From positions 1 through 47,074 of the forward strand of contig JABFVM010000230.1 of the NCBI GenBank assembly GCA_013362785.1: a stretch of DNA of 47,074 nucleotides, written 5' to 3'. This document shows positions 35,340-43,929 of this stretch, piece by piece. How positions within the stretch are numbered: position 1 is the first letter of the stretch; each line of letters begins with the position of its first letter. The notes beneath the pieces are model-generated. The model had not been told where the DNA came from, ran no database searches, and saw only the letters and a program-made list of their open reading frames with translations. The position numbers and the translations under genes are program-made. This DNA is from Streptomyces sp. (GTDB lineage: Bacteria > Actinomycetota > Actinomycetes > Streptomycetales > Streptomycetaceae).

Positions 35340-36755
35340 TCAGGAGGCGTCGCTGTCGTCCCCCCAGGGACCGGCGTAGGGCGGGTGCGGGATCCGGTCC
35401 CCGCTCAGGGCGGCGACCGCGATCTGCTCCAGATCCGTGAGGAAGCGCGTGATCTGGTGCGAGGGAAGCAGTGCGGTGTCGGCCAGCAGAGTCAGCCTGA
35501 TTCCGTTGGACGCATGCTCCGCCAGCAGGTAGAACCGCATGTCGTCATAGACTTCCCCGCCCTTCTCCACGATGCGCGTCTCCGACAGGGCCTGCCGTGC
35601 GGCCACGTCGATGTGCGCCCGGTTTTCCCGCCTGCTCCGGGCTTTTCGCTGAAGCACGAGATTAATCGCGCAGGAAATCTCTGGAAATCCTCGCATCGCC
35701 GCGTTCACTTCTGCCGGGTCGTACTGCCCGTGGCTACTGGCCGTCAGGCTCGCACGATGAGCCTCTTTCACCAGTTGCCGGACCGAAGAACCGACGGACC
35801 CCAGCCTCAGGGGAACACTTTGGACGATCGTGCCCGATAGTTTGGCCGCCTCTCGGTCGAAACGATTGTGGGAGAAGAACAGAAGTCCACACTCCGCGGC
35901 ATGCGACCGGTGGCGCAGCAAGTGACCGACGAAGGCGAGGATCACCGATCCGACGTCAACAAGGTGCCGTGCGGCCAGTTCACTCACTGCCATGTCAAGT
36001 GCCCTGGATGTCATGGCGATTCTCTTGAACCGCGGCTCTTCCACGGCTCCGCGGGCTGCCGGAAGGATCGCCTCCGTCAGGTTGCTCATGGTGTTCAACC
36101 AGTACTGGCTGGCCTCTTGGGACTTTTGGATCCCTGCGGGGCTCTGCTCGTACGCCAGTCTGTCCAGAGGATGCGACAGACGAGACCGAAGCGCCGGGGG
36201 GCCTCCTCGGGAAGAGAGGTGCAGCGCGGACAGCAGATCGGCTTCGATGAGTCGCTGCGACCACACGTCCATGGCCAAGTGGAAAATGGACAGAACCATC
36301 ACCGCGGGGGCTCGGCCGGCCGTCACCACCGCGGCACGTACCGAGATCTCCGGGGCCGTGAACGGGTGCCGGGTCAGCTTTTCCCGAAGCCGCCCCGCAG
36401 CTTCCTCCACTTGGTCCTCGCCGACATTCCAGATCTCCACCTGTAGGTTGCCGTTCCCCACGACGACCTGCCAGGGCACCCCCAGCTCATCCACGTTGTA
36501 TCTGGTGCGCAGGGTCTCGTGGTGCCCGATCAGCGATCCAAGCGTGGTCAGTACCGTCTCCAGGTCACAGCCGGATGGAACGCCAACCTGGAAGCTCATG
36601 TTGAAATGGACGAAATGGGGCGCCTGCGTTTCCACCGCCTGCCACATCCATCTCTGCCCCCAGGTAAGCGGGTGGCGCCCGGAGCGGGATCCGGAGTATT
36701 CGACGACCCGCTGTTCCGATTCCACTGACGCTGCACATTCTTCCGAGACAGACAT
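35340..36755 (-). CDS. stand-alone condensation-domain protein
   Basis: 471 residues, one C domain alone. The active-site motif reads FHLAMDVWS instead of HHxxxDG: the second His and the Asp are kept, the first His is Phe and Gly is Val. The N-terminal PLTWGQRWMWQ matches core motif C1. A free-standing C domain usually joins an acyl or aminoacyl group from one carrier to an amine on another, or couples two separately made halves. Its position among free carriers and AMP ligases supports such a joining role. It has its own likely promoter. Confidence 0.88.
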   Translation of the reverse strand: MSVSEECAASVESEQRVVEYSGSRSGRHPLTWGQRWMWQAVETQAPHFVHFNMSFQVGVPSGCDLETVLTTLGSLIGHHETLRTRYNVDELGVPWQVVVGNGNLQVEIWNVGEDQVEEAAGRLREKLTRHPFTAPEISVRAAVVTAGRAPAVMVLSIFHLAMDVWSQRLIEADLLSALHLSSRGGPPALRSRLSHPLDRLAYEQSPAGIQKSQEASQYWLNTMSNLTEAILPAARGAVEEPRFKRIAMTSRALDMAVSELAARHLVDVGSVILAFVGHLLRHRSHAAECGLLFFSHNRFDREAAKLSGTIVQSVPLRLGSVGSSVRQLVKEAHRASLTASSHGQYDPAEVNAAMRGFPEISCAINLVLQRKARSRRENRAHIDVAARQALSETRIVEKGGEVYDDMRFYLLAEHASNGIRLTLLADTALLPSHQITRFLTDLEQIAVAALSGDRIPHPPYAGPWGDDSDAS

Positions 36756-36763
36756 GACAATTG

Positions 36764-36792
36764 AGAATGCGGAAGACCCGAGGCCTTGTCAA
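36764..36792 (-). promoter_or_regulatory. promoter giving a near-leaderless transcript of the C-domain gene
   Basis: On the minus strand TTGACA (36792-36787), a 17-base spacer and CATTCT (36769-36764) lie directly before the ATG at 36755, with only eight bases between the -10 and the start codon. The transcript would therefore begin at or next to the ATG. No ribosome site is visible. The -10 is weak, so help from an activator is possible; the StrR-like regulator gene ends just upstream. Confidence 0.5.
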
Positions 36793-36831
36793 TTGCAGAG
36801 AACTGTACGATGCACTGAAGTCGCCCGCCGC

Positions 36832-37866
36832 TCATTCCGGCGCGCGCAACTCACCGCGCCGCTCGACGAGGCGTTCGGCGATGACAGCCCAGGTGAGGGA
36901 ACACTGCTTCGCCAATGTGGCCATTTTCTCGACGCAGTGTGCGGGAACCGACTCGGCGACGTCTTCGTCCAGCCGGTGCGCCCGCAGGAGAGCGAGCAGT
37001 TGGCGCCCCGACTGTGTCAGGTTCAGGGAAGGGTCCTTGCTCAGTTGCTGCCAGAAGAGCGCGACGTCGGGAGCGGCGGGAAGGGATGCCGTCGTCGCCC
37101 TGTTGACCACGCGGCTCTGTACGCCTTTCGCCGCCGAGACCTTGGCGGGCACCACCACGGGGCCCTTCGCCTCCCGTAGTCGACGGCGGACGTCACTCAC
37201 CGTGCCCAGGGACAGCCCGACTTCCCTGGCGACCTCGCGCAGTGAGGCATTGGGTCTGGCCGTCATGATCTCTTCGGCCTTGCGCCGTCCCTCTGCCGTA
37301 CTCAACAGGCGGACCCGTCCGTCACGTCCCACACGTCCGTTCAACTGAATGGAACTGACAGTTGAACGCCGGACTTTACCGACGGTCTGGGCGGAGACGC
37401 CCACCGTGGAGGCAATGGCACGGTCTGACCACTCTGGGTGGGTCTGCAGGAGGCGTGCCACCGCGGCACGGCGATCGGAGGCGGTCAGGGGCAGCCCATG
37501 CACATTGTTGAGCTTGACGGAGCATATGAACGCCTCGTCGTCCGTTCCGTCGAACATCCGGGCCCTGATCGACGTGTCCCCCCTGGCTATCGCCGCTCTC
37601 AGCCGGTGCCGGCCGTCGATCACCTTGAGAGTGGACCGATGGACGGTGATCGGAGGCAACGCCTCCTCCGTGTCCGCGATGAGTCGGACGTGCTCCTCGT
37701 CGATTCCCTTCAACCGTGGGGAGTCACCTGGCTGAAGCTGCTCAATCCTGAGGAGGATGACGGGGCCGTCTTCGCCAGTGGTGACCGGCCGTCGCTCGCT
37801 CCGGTCCTGGGATCTTTCATCGGTCTGAATGTACGTTTCACCGAAAACGATGTCAGGCAGGCCCAT
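36832..37866 (-). CDS. StrR/NovG-type pathway activator (ParB-domain regulator)
   Basis: 344 residues from the ATG at 37866, which has a perfect AAGGAG site; longer upstream starts are less likely. The N-terminal ParB-like domain shows GDSPRLKGIDEEHVRLIA, LPPITVHRSTLKVIDGRHRL, NNVHGLPLTASDRRAAVARL and HPEWSDRAIASTVGVSAQTV, the last being a helix-turn-helix. A second predicted helix-turn-helix (SLREVAREVGLSLGTVSDVR) follows. This pattern is that of StrR, NovG and relatives, which activate streptomycin, novobiocin and glycopeptide clusters by binding GTTCGACTG-type inverted repeats. It is the only clear regulator in the window and probably controls the cluster. Confidence 0.9.
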   Translation of the reverse strand: MGLPDIVFGETYIQTDERSQDRSERRPVTTGEDGPVILLRIEQLQPGDSPRLKGIDEEHVRLIADTEEALPPITVHRSTLKVIDGRHRLRAAIARGDTSIRARMFDGTDDEAFICSVKLNNVHGLPLTASDRRAAVARLLQTHPEWSDRAIASTVGVSAQTVGKVRRSTVSSIQLNGRVGRDGRVRLLSTAEGRRKAEEIMTARPNASLREVAREVGLSLGTVSDVRRRLREAKGPVVVPAKVSAAKGVQSRVVNRATTASLPAAPDVALFWQQLSKDPSLNLTQSGRQLLALLRAHRLDEDVAESVPAHCVEKMATLAKQCSLTWAVIAERLVERRGELRAPE

Positions 37867-37997
37867 CCCAACTCCTTGTGCGGTTTGCACAACGCCCAGA
37901 GAAGGCGCTTCCATCGACGCTGGTCGACGTGGTCTATGGCTCGAAGTCAACTAAGCGGCTCACGCCGCACCAGGCTCCCCACGGCTAATTCTGTTGC

Positions 37998-38960
37998 CTA
38001 CACCAATTGGCGGTCCGCCACCGCGCCCGGTCGTTGGAACCAGGCGATGGTGCGCTTGAGTCCGATGTCGAGGGAGACGGCCGGACTCCAGCCCAGCAGG
38101 TTCTTGGCTGCCGAGATGTCGGGGCGCCGGAGGTCCGGGTCGTCCTGGGGACGGTCCACGAACACGACGGGAGATTCCGAGCCGGTCAACTCCTTGATGA
38201 GAACCGCCATCTGGGCAACCGTCATCTCGTGCGGGTTCCCCAGGTTGATGGGGCCGGGTTCTTTGGAACCGAGCATGGCGGCGATTCCACTGACGAGGTC
38301 GTCGACGTAGCAGAAGGACCTGGACTGGCTGCCCGTTCCCGCGATGGTGATGGGATCACCCGAGAGCGCCTGAGCTATGAAGGTGGGAATCGCGCGTCCG
38401 TCGGCCCGCCGCATCCGGGGGCCGTAGGTGTTGAAGATCCGGATCACAGCCGCGTCGATTCCGTAGCTACGGCGATGAGCCATCGTCAGGGCTTCCGAGA
38501 AGCGCTTGGCCTCGTCATAGACACTGCGTGGACCTACCGGGTTGACGTGCCCCCAATAGCTCTCGGGCTGCGGGTGTACCTGCGGGTTTCCGTAGGTCTC
38601 GCTGGTCGACGCGAACAAGAAGCGCGCACCCTTGCGTCTGGCCAGGTCCAGGGCGTGGAACGTGCCGAGGGAGCCGACCTTCATCGTCTCGACCGGCATG
38701 CGCAGGTAGTCGACCGGTGAGGCGGGCGACGCGAAATGGAGGACGGCGTCCACCGGCCCGGAGACGTCGCATTCCTCTGAAACGTCGACCGACTTCACCT
38801 CCAGCCGGCCTGACGACAACAGAGGTTCCACGTTCTCCCATCCACCGGTACTGAAATTGTCGAGGCAGACTACGTGCACACCCATGTCGACGAAGTGTTC
38901 ACACAGATGCGATCCGATGAACCCTGCGCCACCCGTGATGACGACGCGCTCGAACTTCAT
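37998..38960 (-). CDS. NAD-dependent nucleotide-sugar epimerase/decarboxylase
   Basis: About 320 residues of the extended short-chain dehydrogenase family. The N-terminus MKFERVVITGGAGFIGSHLC binds NAD, LDNFSTG follows, and the catalytic triad is Ser in FASTSE with YDEAK (Tyr, Lys). The closing part (GNPHEMTVAQMA, RRPDISAAKNLLGWSP) is typical of UDP-glucuronate decarboxylases, which make UDP-xylose. It probably supplies an activated sugar, perhaps a pentose, for one of the two glycosyltransferases. An in-frame ATG at 38978, overlapping the stop of the glycosyltransferase gene (TAATG), is the alternative start. Confidence 0.9.
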   Translation of the reverse strand: MKFERVVITGGAGFIGSHLCEHFVDMGVHVVCLDNFSTGGWENVEPLLSSGRLEVKSVDVSEECDVSGPVDAVLHFASPASPVDYLRMPVETMKVGSLGTFHALDLARRKGARFLFASTSETYGNPQVHPQPESYWGHVNPVGPRSVYDEAKRFSEALTMAHRRSYGIDAAVIRIFNTYGPRMRRADGRAIPTFIAQALSGDPITIAGTGSQSRSFCYVDDLVSGIAAMLGSKEPGPINLGNPHEMTVAQMAVLIKELTGSESPVVFVDRPQDDPDLRRPDISAAKNLLGWSPAVSLDIGLKRTIAWFQRPGAVADRQLV

Positions 38961-38977
38961 CGCCCCACCCCCCACCA

Positions 38978-39967
38978 TTAGAGAAATGATTCTTCCGGGC
39001 GTTGCATCAAGAGCTGGAGGAGCTTTGAGTTCTGCCCTTGGAGCAACAGTTCGTAGTAGTCCTTCTCTTCGGCCCCGATTTCACCCAGGACGCCGTCATC
39101 CACATTACCCAAGAACTCCCTGGAAAACTCGAAAATTCTCTTCCGGGTAGCCTCGTTCACATGTGGCAATGCAGTGAGAAGGATCAAAACGTCATGCTGC
39201 AAGGCGACAAGATCGTACGCCTTCTTCAGTGACGTGTCATGCTTCGCCAGGAAATTGGACACTGTCTGGACCTGCTCCATACGGCCGTTCAGGATATGGA
39301 GCTCGAAGATTCTCTGAGTGGTCGACAGCGGGCCGTTGTCACGCTGCCGCCAGAAGTAGACCGGCCCCTTCAGGACATCTACCGATCCCGCCATGACGTG
39401 CGCCGGCACAGCCACTGACGCGTCCTCCAGGGCGTGTTCCGGATAGGTGATTCCGTGTTCCACCCAGAAGGAACGCCGGTACACCTTGTTCCAGACCGTA
39501 CGGTCCCCCAGGAGGTCTGCTTGCCGCGTGATATGAGTACGCAGGCGGGTCTCGTCGAAAATCCCTTCGTGAAGAGGCGACGCCCACACATTCTCACGGT
39601 CGAACCGGCGGACTCCGCCGCATGCAATGTCCGACCCCGTCTCCCGAAGCGAACCGATCAATTGCTCGTACGCGTCGTCGGCAACTATATCGTCACTGTC
39701 GACGAAAGCTACATACTTTCCCCGTATCTCTTGGAGCCCGGTATTGCGCGCCGCTCCTGTTCCTCGATTGGACTGGCGCACCAACCGAAACCGCTGATCC
39801 TTCAGCGTAAAACTCTCGGCGATATTCGAGCTGCTATCCGTCGATCCGTCGTCCACCAGGACGGCTTCGAAGTCGGAGAAAGTCTGCCTGGCTACGGAGT
39901 CAAGACAGGCTTCCAGATAGAGCTCGACGTCACAGAAGGGTATGACGATACTCAGTTCGGGTTCCAC
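38978..39967 (-). CDS. family 2 glycosyltransferase (low-GC gene)
   Basis: 329 residues. The GT-A fold is clear: ELSIVIPFCDVELYLEACLD, AVLVDDGSTDSS, the acceptor-loop GTGAARNTGL and the metal-binding FVDSDD. Such enzymes use UDP-sugars. The C-terminal third is helical and has no recognised domain. The GTG start overlaps the TAG of the AMP-ligase gene. Base composition is clearly lower in GC than in the neighbours, with AT-rich third positions in several stretches, which suggests later acquisition. It probably uses the sugar made by the epimerase gene that follows. Confidence 0.9.
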   Translation of the reverse strand: MEPELSIVIPFCDVELYLEACLDSVARQTFSDFEAVLVDDGSTDSSSNIAESFTLKDQRFRLVRQSNRGTGAARNTGLQEIRGKYVAFVDSDDIVADDAYEQLIGSLRETGSDIACGGVRRFDRENVWASPLHEGIFDETRLRTHITRQADLLGDRTVWNKVYRRSFWVEHGITYPEHALEDASVAVPAHVMAGSVDVLKGPVYFWRQRDNGPLSTTQRIFELHILNGRMEQVQTVSNFLAKHDTSLKKAYDLVALQHDVLILLTALPHVNEATRKRIFEFSREFLGNVDDGVLGEIGAEEKDYYELLLQGQNSKLLQLLMQRPEESFL

Positions 39968-41448
39968 TATTGCTCCATTGGCTTTGCGTAGCGGAATCGC
40001 TCGACCTTGCCGGAACGGGACCGGGCGAGTTCGTGCAGCACCTCAAGGGTGACGGGAACCTTGTGCGCGGCCAGAAGGCCGCCGCAGTGGTCCCTCGCCT
40101 CCCGGAGAGTCACCGGCTGCGCCGGGTCGCAGGCGACGGTGGCGTGCACGGCCTGGCCGAGGACCGCGTGCGGCCGGCCGGTCACGACCACGTCGCGAAC
40201 CTTCGGATGTCCGCGCAAGGTGTTCTCGACCTCGCGCGCGCTGACGTTGGCTCCTCCAACGATGATCACGTCGTCGAGCCGGTCGGTCAGGAAGAGGTAC
40301 CCGTCGGCGTCCAGGTATCCGAGGTCGCCGACACCGTAGAAGCCGCCCGCATGGCGTCGCATGCGTGCGGCCATGGCGGCGGGCAGCCGACGTGTCACCG
40401 CCGAGCGCATCACCACTTCCCCCTGCTGCCCCGGGGGGAGGCGTCGCCCGTTCCGGTCGAGGATCCTGACCTGCGTCATGAAGGGCCGCCCGACGGTGCC
40501 GGGCCGGTGCAGCCATTGCGTGCCGTTGCACACGGCGACACCGATCATCTGGGTTGCGCCGTACATCTCGTGGAGCCGGTCACCTCCCACCCGAGCGATC
40601 CAGTCACGCTTGACGTCCTCCGGGCACGGCGCCGCCGTATGCATCAAAGCGCGCAGTTCGCGGCAGAGCAGGGCGGCGAGCTTCGGGTCGGCCGCAATGA
40701 GCTGCATCTGATGTGGCGTCAGCTGACACCAGTGCGGCGGAAAGCGCTCGATGCCCGCTGCCAGCACGGCCGGGGCGAAGCGATCCGGCAGGACGATGTG
40801 GTCGCCTGCCGCAAGTCCACCGAAGGCGGAGATGAACGGGGCCGCATGGAAAAGGGGTCCGACCACCATCTGCACCCCGCCGGGAGTCCAGCCGACCGCC
40901 GAGAGCAGCAGTTGCTGGCTGCTCAGCACGGTCAGCGGGCTTCCCACCGCCGGCACCAGCCGCGGCAGTCCCGTACTGCCGCCGGAGGGAAGGTGCCAGG
41001 CCTCCGCCGCTTCCGCGACGGGCTCCGGCCCTTGCGACCGCGGGGGCGGCTCGCTCAGCGCGGTCCGCAGCGGCTCGTCGGAGAAGGACACGGCCGGCAC
41101 GGCGTGCGGCGCGTCCTGGAAGAGCGCGGCGCGCTCCTCGCCGGTCGCACCGGGTGGAATGACCACAGGGACCCGACCGGCCCACCAAGTGGCGAGAACG
41201 GCGACGACGAATCCGGGTCCGTTGGGCAGGTCGATGACGACGCGCTGCTCGTCCGGTCCCGCGGTCGTGCGCAGTACGCCGGCCGCGTGCCGTACCTGTG
41301 CGCAGAGCTGGGACCGGGTGAGGGTCTGCCAGCCGTGCGTGCGGCTCCGGGTGGTGACAGCCGGTCCGGACGGGTCCCGCCCGGCGAGGTCGAGCAGCCG
41401 CCGGCCGACGGAGGACGCCACGGTCCGGGAAGGTGTCTCCGTGGTCAT
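39967..41448 (-). CDS. free-standing AMP-forming ligase (acyl/amino acid activating) 1
   Basis: 493 residues of the ANL superfamily. The ATP motif reads HLPSGGSTGLPRLVP (Lys is Arg), the A5 motif MYGATQMIG, the hinge region FLTDRLDDVIIVGGANVSAREVE, and the catalytic Lys lies in SRSGKVERFRYAK. It resembles acyl-CoA and aryl ligases more than NRPS A domains. It overlaps the upstream ligase gene (TGATG). With free carrier proteins encoded just upstream it probably loads an acyl or small acid onto one of them. The substrate is unknown. Confidence 0.88.
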   Translation of the reverse strand: MTTETPSRTVASSVGRRLLDLAGRDPSGPAVTTRSRTHGWQTLTRSQLCAQVRHAAGVLRTTAGPDEQRVVIDLPNGPGFVVAVLATWWAGRVPVVIPPGATGEERAALFQDAPHAVPAVSFSDEPLRTALSEPPPRSQGPEPVAEAAEAWHLPSGGSTGLPRLVPAVGSPLTVLSSQQLLLSAVGWTPGGVQMVVGPLFHAAPFISAFGGLAAGDHIVLPDRFAPAVLAAGIERFPPHWCQLTPHQMQLIAADPKLAALLCRELRALMHTAAPCPEDVKRDWIARVGGDRLHEMYGATQMIGVAVCNGTQWLHRPGTVGRPFMTQVRILDRNGRRLPPGQQGEVVMRSAVTRRLPAAMAARMRRHAGGFYGVGDLGYLDADGYLFLTDRLDDVIIVGGANVSAREVENTLRGHPKVRDVVVTGRPHAVLGQAVHATVACDPAQPVTLREARDHCGGLLAAHKVPVTLEVLHELARSRSGKVERFRYAKPMEQ

Positions 41449-42905
41449 CACTTGCCCCACCTTCCGTGGCTGCCGTCGTCGGGGCTGGTCACGGGGTGGG
41501 CGCCGGCGAATGTGCGGGTCAGCGTGGCGTAGTCGACCTTCTCGTTCTCGGTGCGGGGGATGTCCGCCAACCACACCGACCGCACATGGCGGTTCGGGAC
41601 GCCCAGGAGGTCCAAGAGAGTGCGCCGCTGTTCCTCCAGAACGTCCGGGGCACCGGACCCCACGAGGCCGATGACCTCGTCGTGCGTGCTGACGACGGCA
41701 ACGGGGCTGTCGGGCCGGTCGATCAGGCGCTCCAGCTCATCGAGACTGACCCGGTGGCCCAGGATCTTGGCCATGCGCTTCGCCCGCCCCGTGATGTAGA
41801 GGAACCCGTCCCGCAGCCGGCCGATGTCACCGGTCGCGAGGATGTCCACATCGGCGCCCTTGGACAGGTCCGGACGGCTGCGCGCGTAACCGAGCATGAC
41901 GTGCCCTTGGTAGTGGATCTCTCCCTCGGCTTCGGCCGCCGGCGGCTGGCTGCCCGCCGACGCGATCGTGAGCTGCACACCGGGGAGGGGAGTTCCGACC
42001 GAGCCGAGCCGTTCGGGCAGCTGCTCCGGGGCGAGACAGGTGATGCGCGCTGTGGCCTCCGTCTGGCCGTACATGACGAAGAACCGGCTCTGACGCCGGT
42101 CCATGCGCTGCCATAGGTCCAGGGCGACAGCGTCCCGAAGTCGGCCGCCCGACTGGGTCATGGTGTGGATCGCCGACTCCTCAAGCAGCGCGAAGTGCCG
42201 GTCCCCTAGCACTTCGTAGGTGCTCGGGACAGCCGCGTAGGTCGTCGCCCGCGATCGCAGCAGTGTCCGCCACATCTTCAGCGAGGCAGGCGGGGCCGAG
42301 GTCAGGACGATGCCGGCTCCGGCGCGCAGATGGGTGGTGATGTTCGAGAGGCCGTAGGTGTACCGGATCGGCAAGGTGGTGGCGATGCGGTCCTCGGGGG
42401 TGATGCCCAGCGTGCTCACCACGCTGTCGGCGTTGCCCCGGACCCCGTCGTACGAGAGGCGGGCCACCTTGGGGCTGCCCGTGGAACCGGACGTGCCGAG
42501 GAGCACGGCGGTGTCCTCATAGATGTCCGCGCCCGCCGGACCGCCCTTCCGGCGGAGCATGGTGATGCCCGGCTCGCCGGTCTCGGCCGGCACATAGCCC
42601 TCGGGGACCGTTGCCGCTCCCGGCTCGGGCACCAGGTATTCGGGTTGGTAGGCGTCGATCACCTCCCGGGTGGCGGGCAGGAAGGCGACGGTGTGTCCCT
42701 GCCGGAGCGCCGCGAGGTACGACACCAGGGTGGGCAGATCCCGGTCACCGCCGCACAGCACCAGGGATTTACGCCCGGTGCCCAGTACTCCGGCGGCCAC
42801 GTCGACCATGCGGCCCAGTTCGCGGTAGGTGAGGGGGCTTCCGTCGTCCCACCACACCGCTGGGGCGTCGGGGCGTCGGCGCCCTGCGGTCAGGAGGTCG
42901 AGCAT
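41448..42905 (-). CDS. free-standing AMP-forming ligase 2
   Basis: 485 residues from the ATG at 42905 with a perfect AAGGAG site. Motifs are LLGTSGSTGSPKVARLSYDG, LPIRYTYGLSN, VMYGQTEATARIT, ATGDIGRL, the hinge TGRAKRMAKILGHRVSLDELE and the A10-type Lys in ENEKVDY. This is an acyl-CoA synthetase-like enzyme that differs markedly from its neighbour. Two such ligases side by side with carriers suggest two separately activated acids, or one that is a loading partner for the other. Which substrates they use cannot be read from sequence. Confidence 0.88.
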   Translation of the reverse strand: MLDLLTAGRRRPDAPAVWWDDGSPLTYRELGRMVDVAAGVLGTGRKSLVLCGGDRDLPTLVSYLAALRQGHTVAFLPATREVIDAYQPEYLVPEPGAATVPEGYVPAETGEPGITMLRRKGGPAGADIYEDTAVLLGTSGSTGSPKVARLSYDGVRGNADSVVSTLGITPEDRIATTLPIRYTYGLSNITTHLRAGAGIVLTSAPPASLKMWRTLLRSRATTYAAVPSTYEVLGDRHFALLEESAIHTMTQSGGRLRDAVALDLWQRMDRRQSRFFVMYGQTEATARITCLAPEQLPERLGSVGTPLPGVQLTIASAGSQPPAAEAEGEIHYQGHVMLGYARSRPDLSKGADVDILATGDIGRLRDGFLYITGRAKRMAKILGHRVSLDELERLIDRPDSPVAVVSTHDEVIGLVGSGAPDVLEEQRRTLLDLLGVPNRHVRSVWLADIPRTENEKVDYATLTRTFAGAHPVTSPDDGSHGRWGK

Positions 42906-42913
42906 GGGGCTCC

Positions 42914-43075
42914 TTATTCCGGTACGGACCATGCGGCGGCCGCCAGTTCCGCGGATCCGAGCGGAACGACTGGCGTACCGGCCGTGGCCACGAGGAACTC
43001 GGGACGGTGAGGGATCATCGCGGGGTTGTCGGCGGCGTTGTAGGCGATGACGCACCAGACCTCCGTCGCTTCCAC
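42914..43075 (-). CDS. possible small protein (53 aa), unknown
   Basis: A GTG at 43075 preceded by GAGGAG opens a 53-codon frame that ends eight bases before the AMP ligase start. Its sequence, with VWCVIAYNAADNPAMIPHRP, EFLVATAGTPVVPLGSAEL and a closing WSVPE, looks protein-like, with good third-position GC. I recognise no family; its size is close to small accessory proteins of NRPS systems, but it lacks the MbtH signature. The coupling to the ligase supports that it is real. It could also be the end of a decayed longer gene. Confidence 0.45.
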   Translation of the reverse strand: MEATEVWCVIAYNAADNPAMIPHRPEFLVATAGTPVVPLGSAELAAAAWSVPE

Positions 43076-43343
43076 GGCGACTTGCTCCTCGGTGGCGCTC
43101 GCTGACGGGCAGGCCCGAGGGCCGTCGGTCTGCCGGGCAGGCCGAAGCGCTGGCTCGTGGGCGATGGCTGTCCGACATCCAGCTGAGCGGGATCGGGCGG
43201 CGCGGAAACGATCGGCGCCCGGAGTTCAGGGCAGGTGAGCCGTGCTTGTGCGTCCCCGCGGTACGGGCGGGCCCAGCCTGTCATCCGGTCCACGGGCTGG
43301 TGGCTCCGTCGTGCCTGGGGCATCGAAGGCGTCATCGAAGGGG

Positions 43344-43538
43344 TCACGAACGCTGAGGGTTGAGAACTTTGCTCAGCTGTCGCGGTGTGCGTAGTTCGAC
43401 AACCTGCCGTACGCCGAGGTGGAGACTGGCGGCACGCGCCAGACTCACCGGCCGTACGGCGATTTGTGAATCGCCGCCCGCAGTGAAGAAGTCATCGTCG
43501 GGGCCGAACGCGATGCCCAGGGCGGTGCACGTCAGCCA
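43344..43538 (-). pseudogene. second carrier domain, out of frame with the first
   Basis: The frame from 43538 to the stop at 43344 encodes a carrier domain: WLTCTALGIAFGPDDDFF, then TAGGDSQIAV with the phosphopantetheine Ser, and VRQVVELRTPRQLSKVL. It has no start codon or ribosome site and joins the upstream carrier gene only if one base near 43539 is skipped. It was therefore once the second half of a tandem carrier protein. A true mutation, a sequencing error or translational frameshifting are all possible. Confidence 0.7.
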
Positions 43539-43848
43539 TCAGCCGTGCATCGCACTCCGGTTCCGTCCGGTCTTCCAAGGAGGGAGGGGAGTCGGGTGTG
43601 TCGGCCGCCTCGAGTGCGAGATATCTCGCCAGGCCCCGTGCCGAAGGGTGGCCGAACAGGTCGTCCACGCCCACGTTGACACCGACGGTGTCTATCAGTT
43701 CTCCGACGACGAGAAGTGCCGAGAGGCTGTCCCCTCCTCGCTCGAAGTAGTCGTCGACCGGTTCCATGTCCGGATCACCGAGCTGCTCACGGAACACCGA
43801 GAGAATGTCCCGCTCCATGTGCTCGGCTCTCTCCTCACCTACCGGCAT
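43492..43848 (-). CDS. carrier protein (first half of a frameshifted tandem carrier)
   Basis: 118 residues. The carrier domain is clear: MERDILSVFREQLGDPDM, DDYFERGGDSLSALLVV with its phosphopantetheine Ser, and HPSARGLARYLALEA. After about residue 101 the sequence turns into MADVHRPGHRVRPRR, an out-of-frame tail that covers the start of a second carrier domain. One base removed near 43539 would join the two into a protein of about 167 residues. The first ATG has GGGAG in front; an ATG at 43818 is the alternative. It probably accepts a group from one of the AMP ligases. Confidence 0.8.
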   Translation of the reverse strand: MPVGEERAEHMERDILSVFREQLGDPDMEPVDDYFERGGDSLSALLVVGELIDTVGVNVGVDDLFGHPSARGLARYLALEAADTPDSPPSLEDRTEPECDARLMADVHRPGHRVRPRR

Positions 43849-43929
43849 GCGTTTGCTCCCTGTCTTCGGTGACGACCTCGACGCTGGACAGTCCGGCTCG
43901 TTGACGTCGCGGGATGGTTTGTCGCAAGG

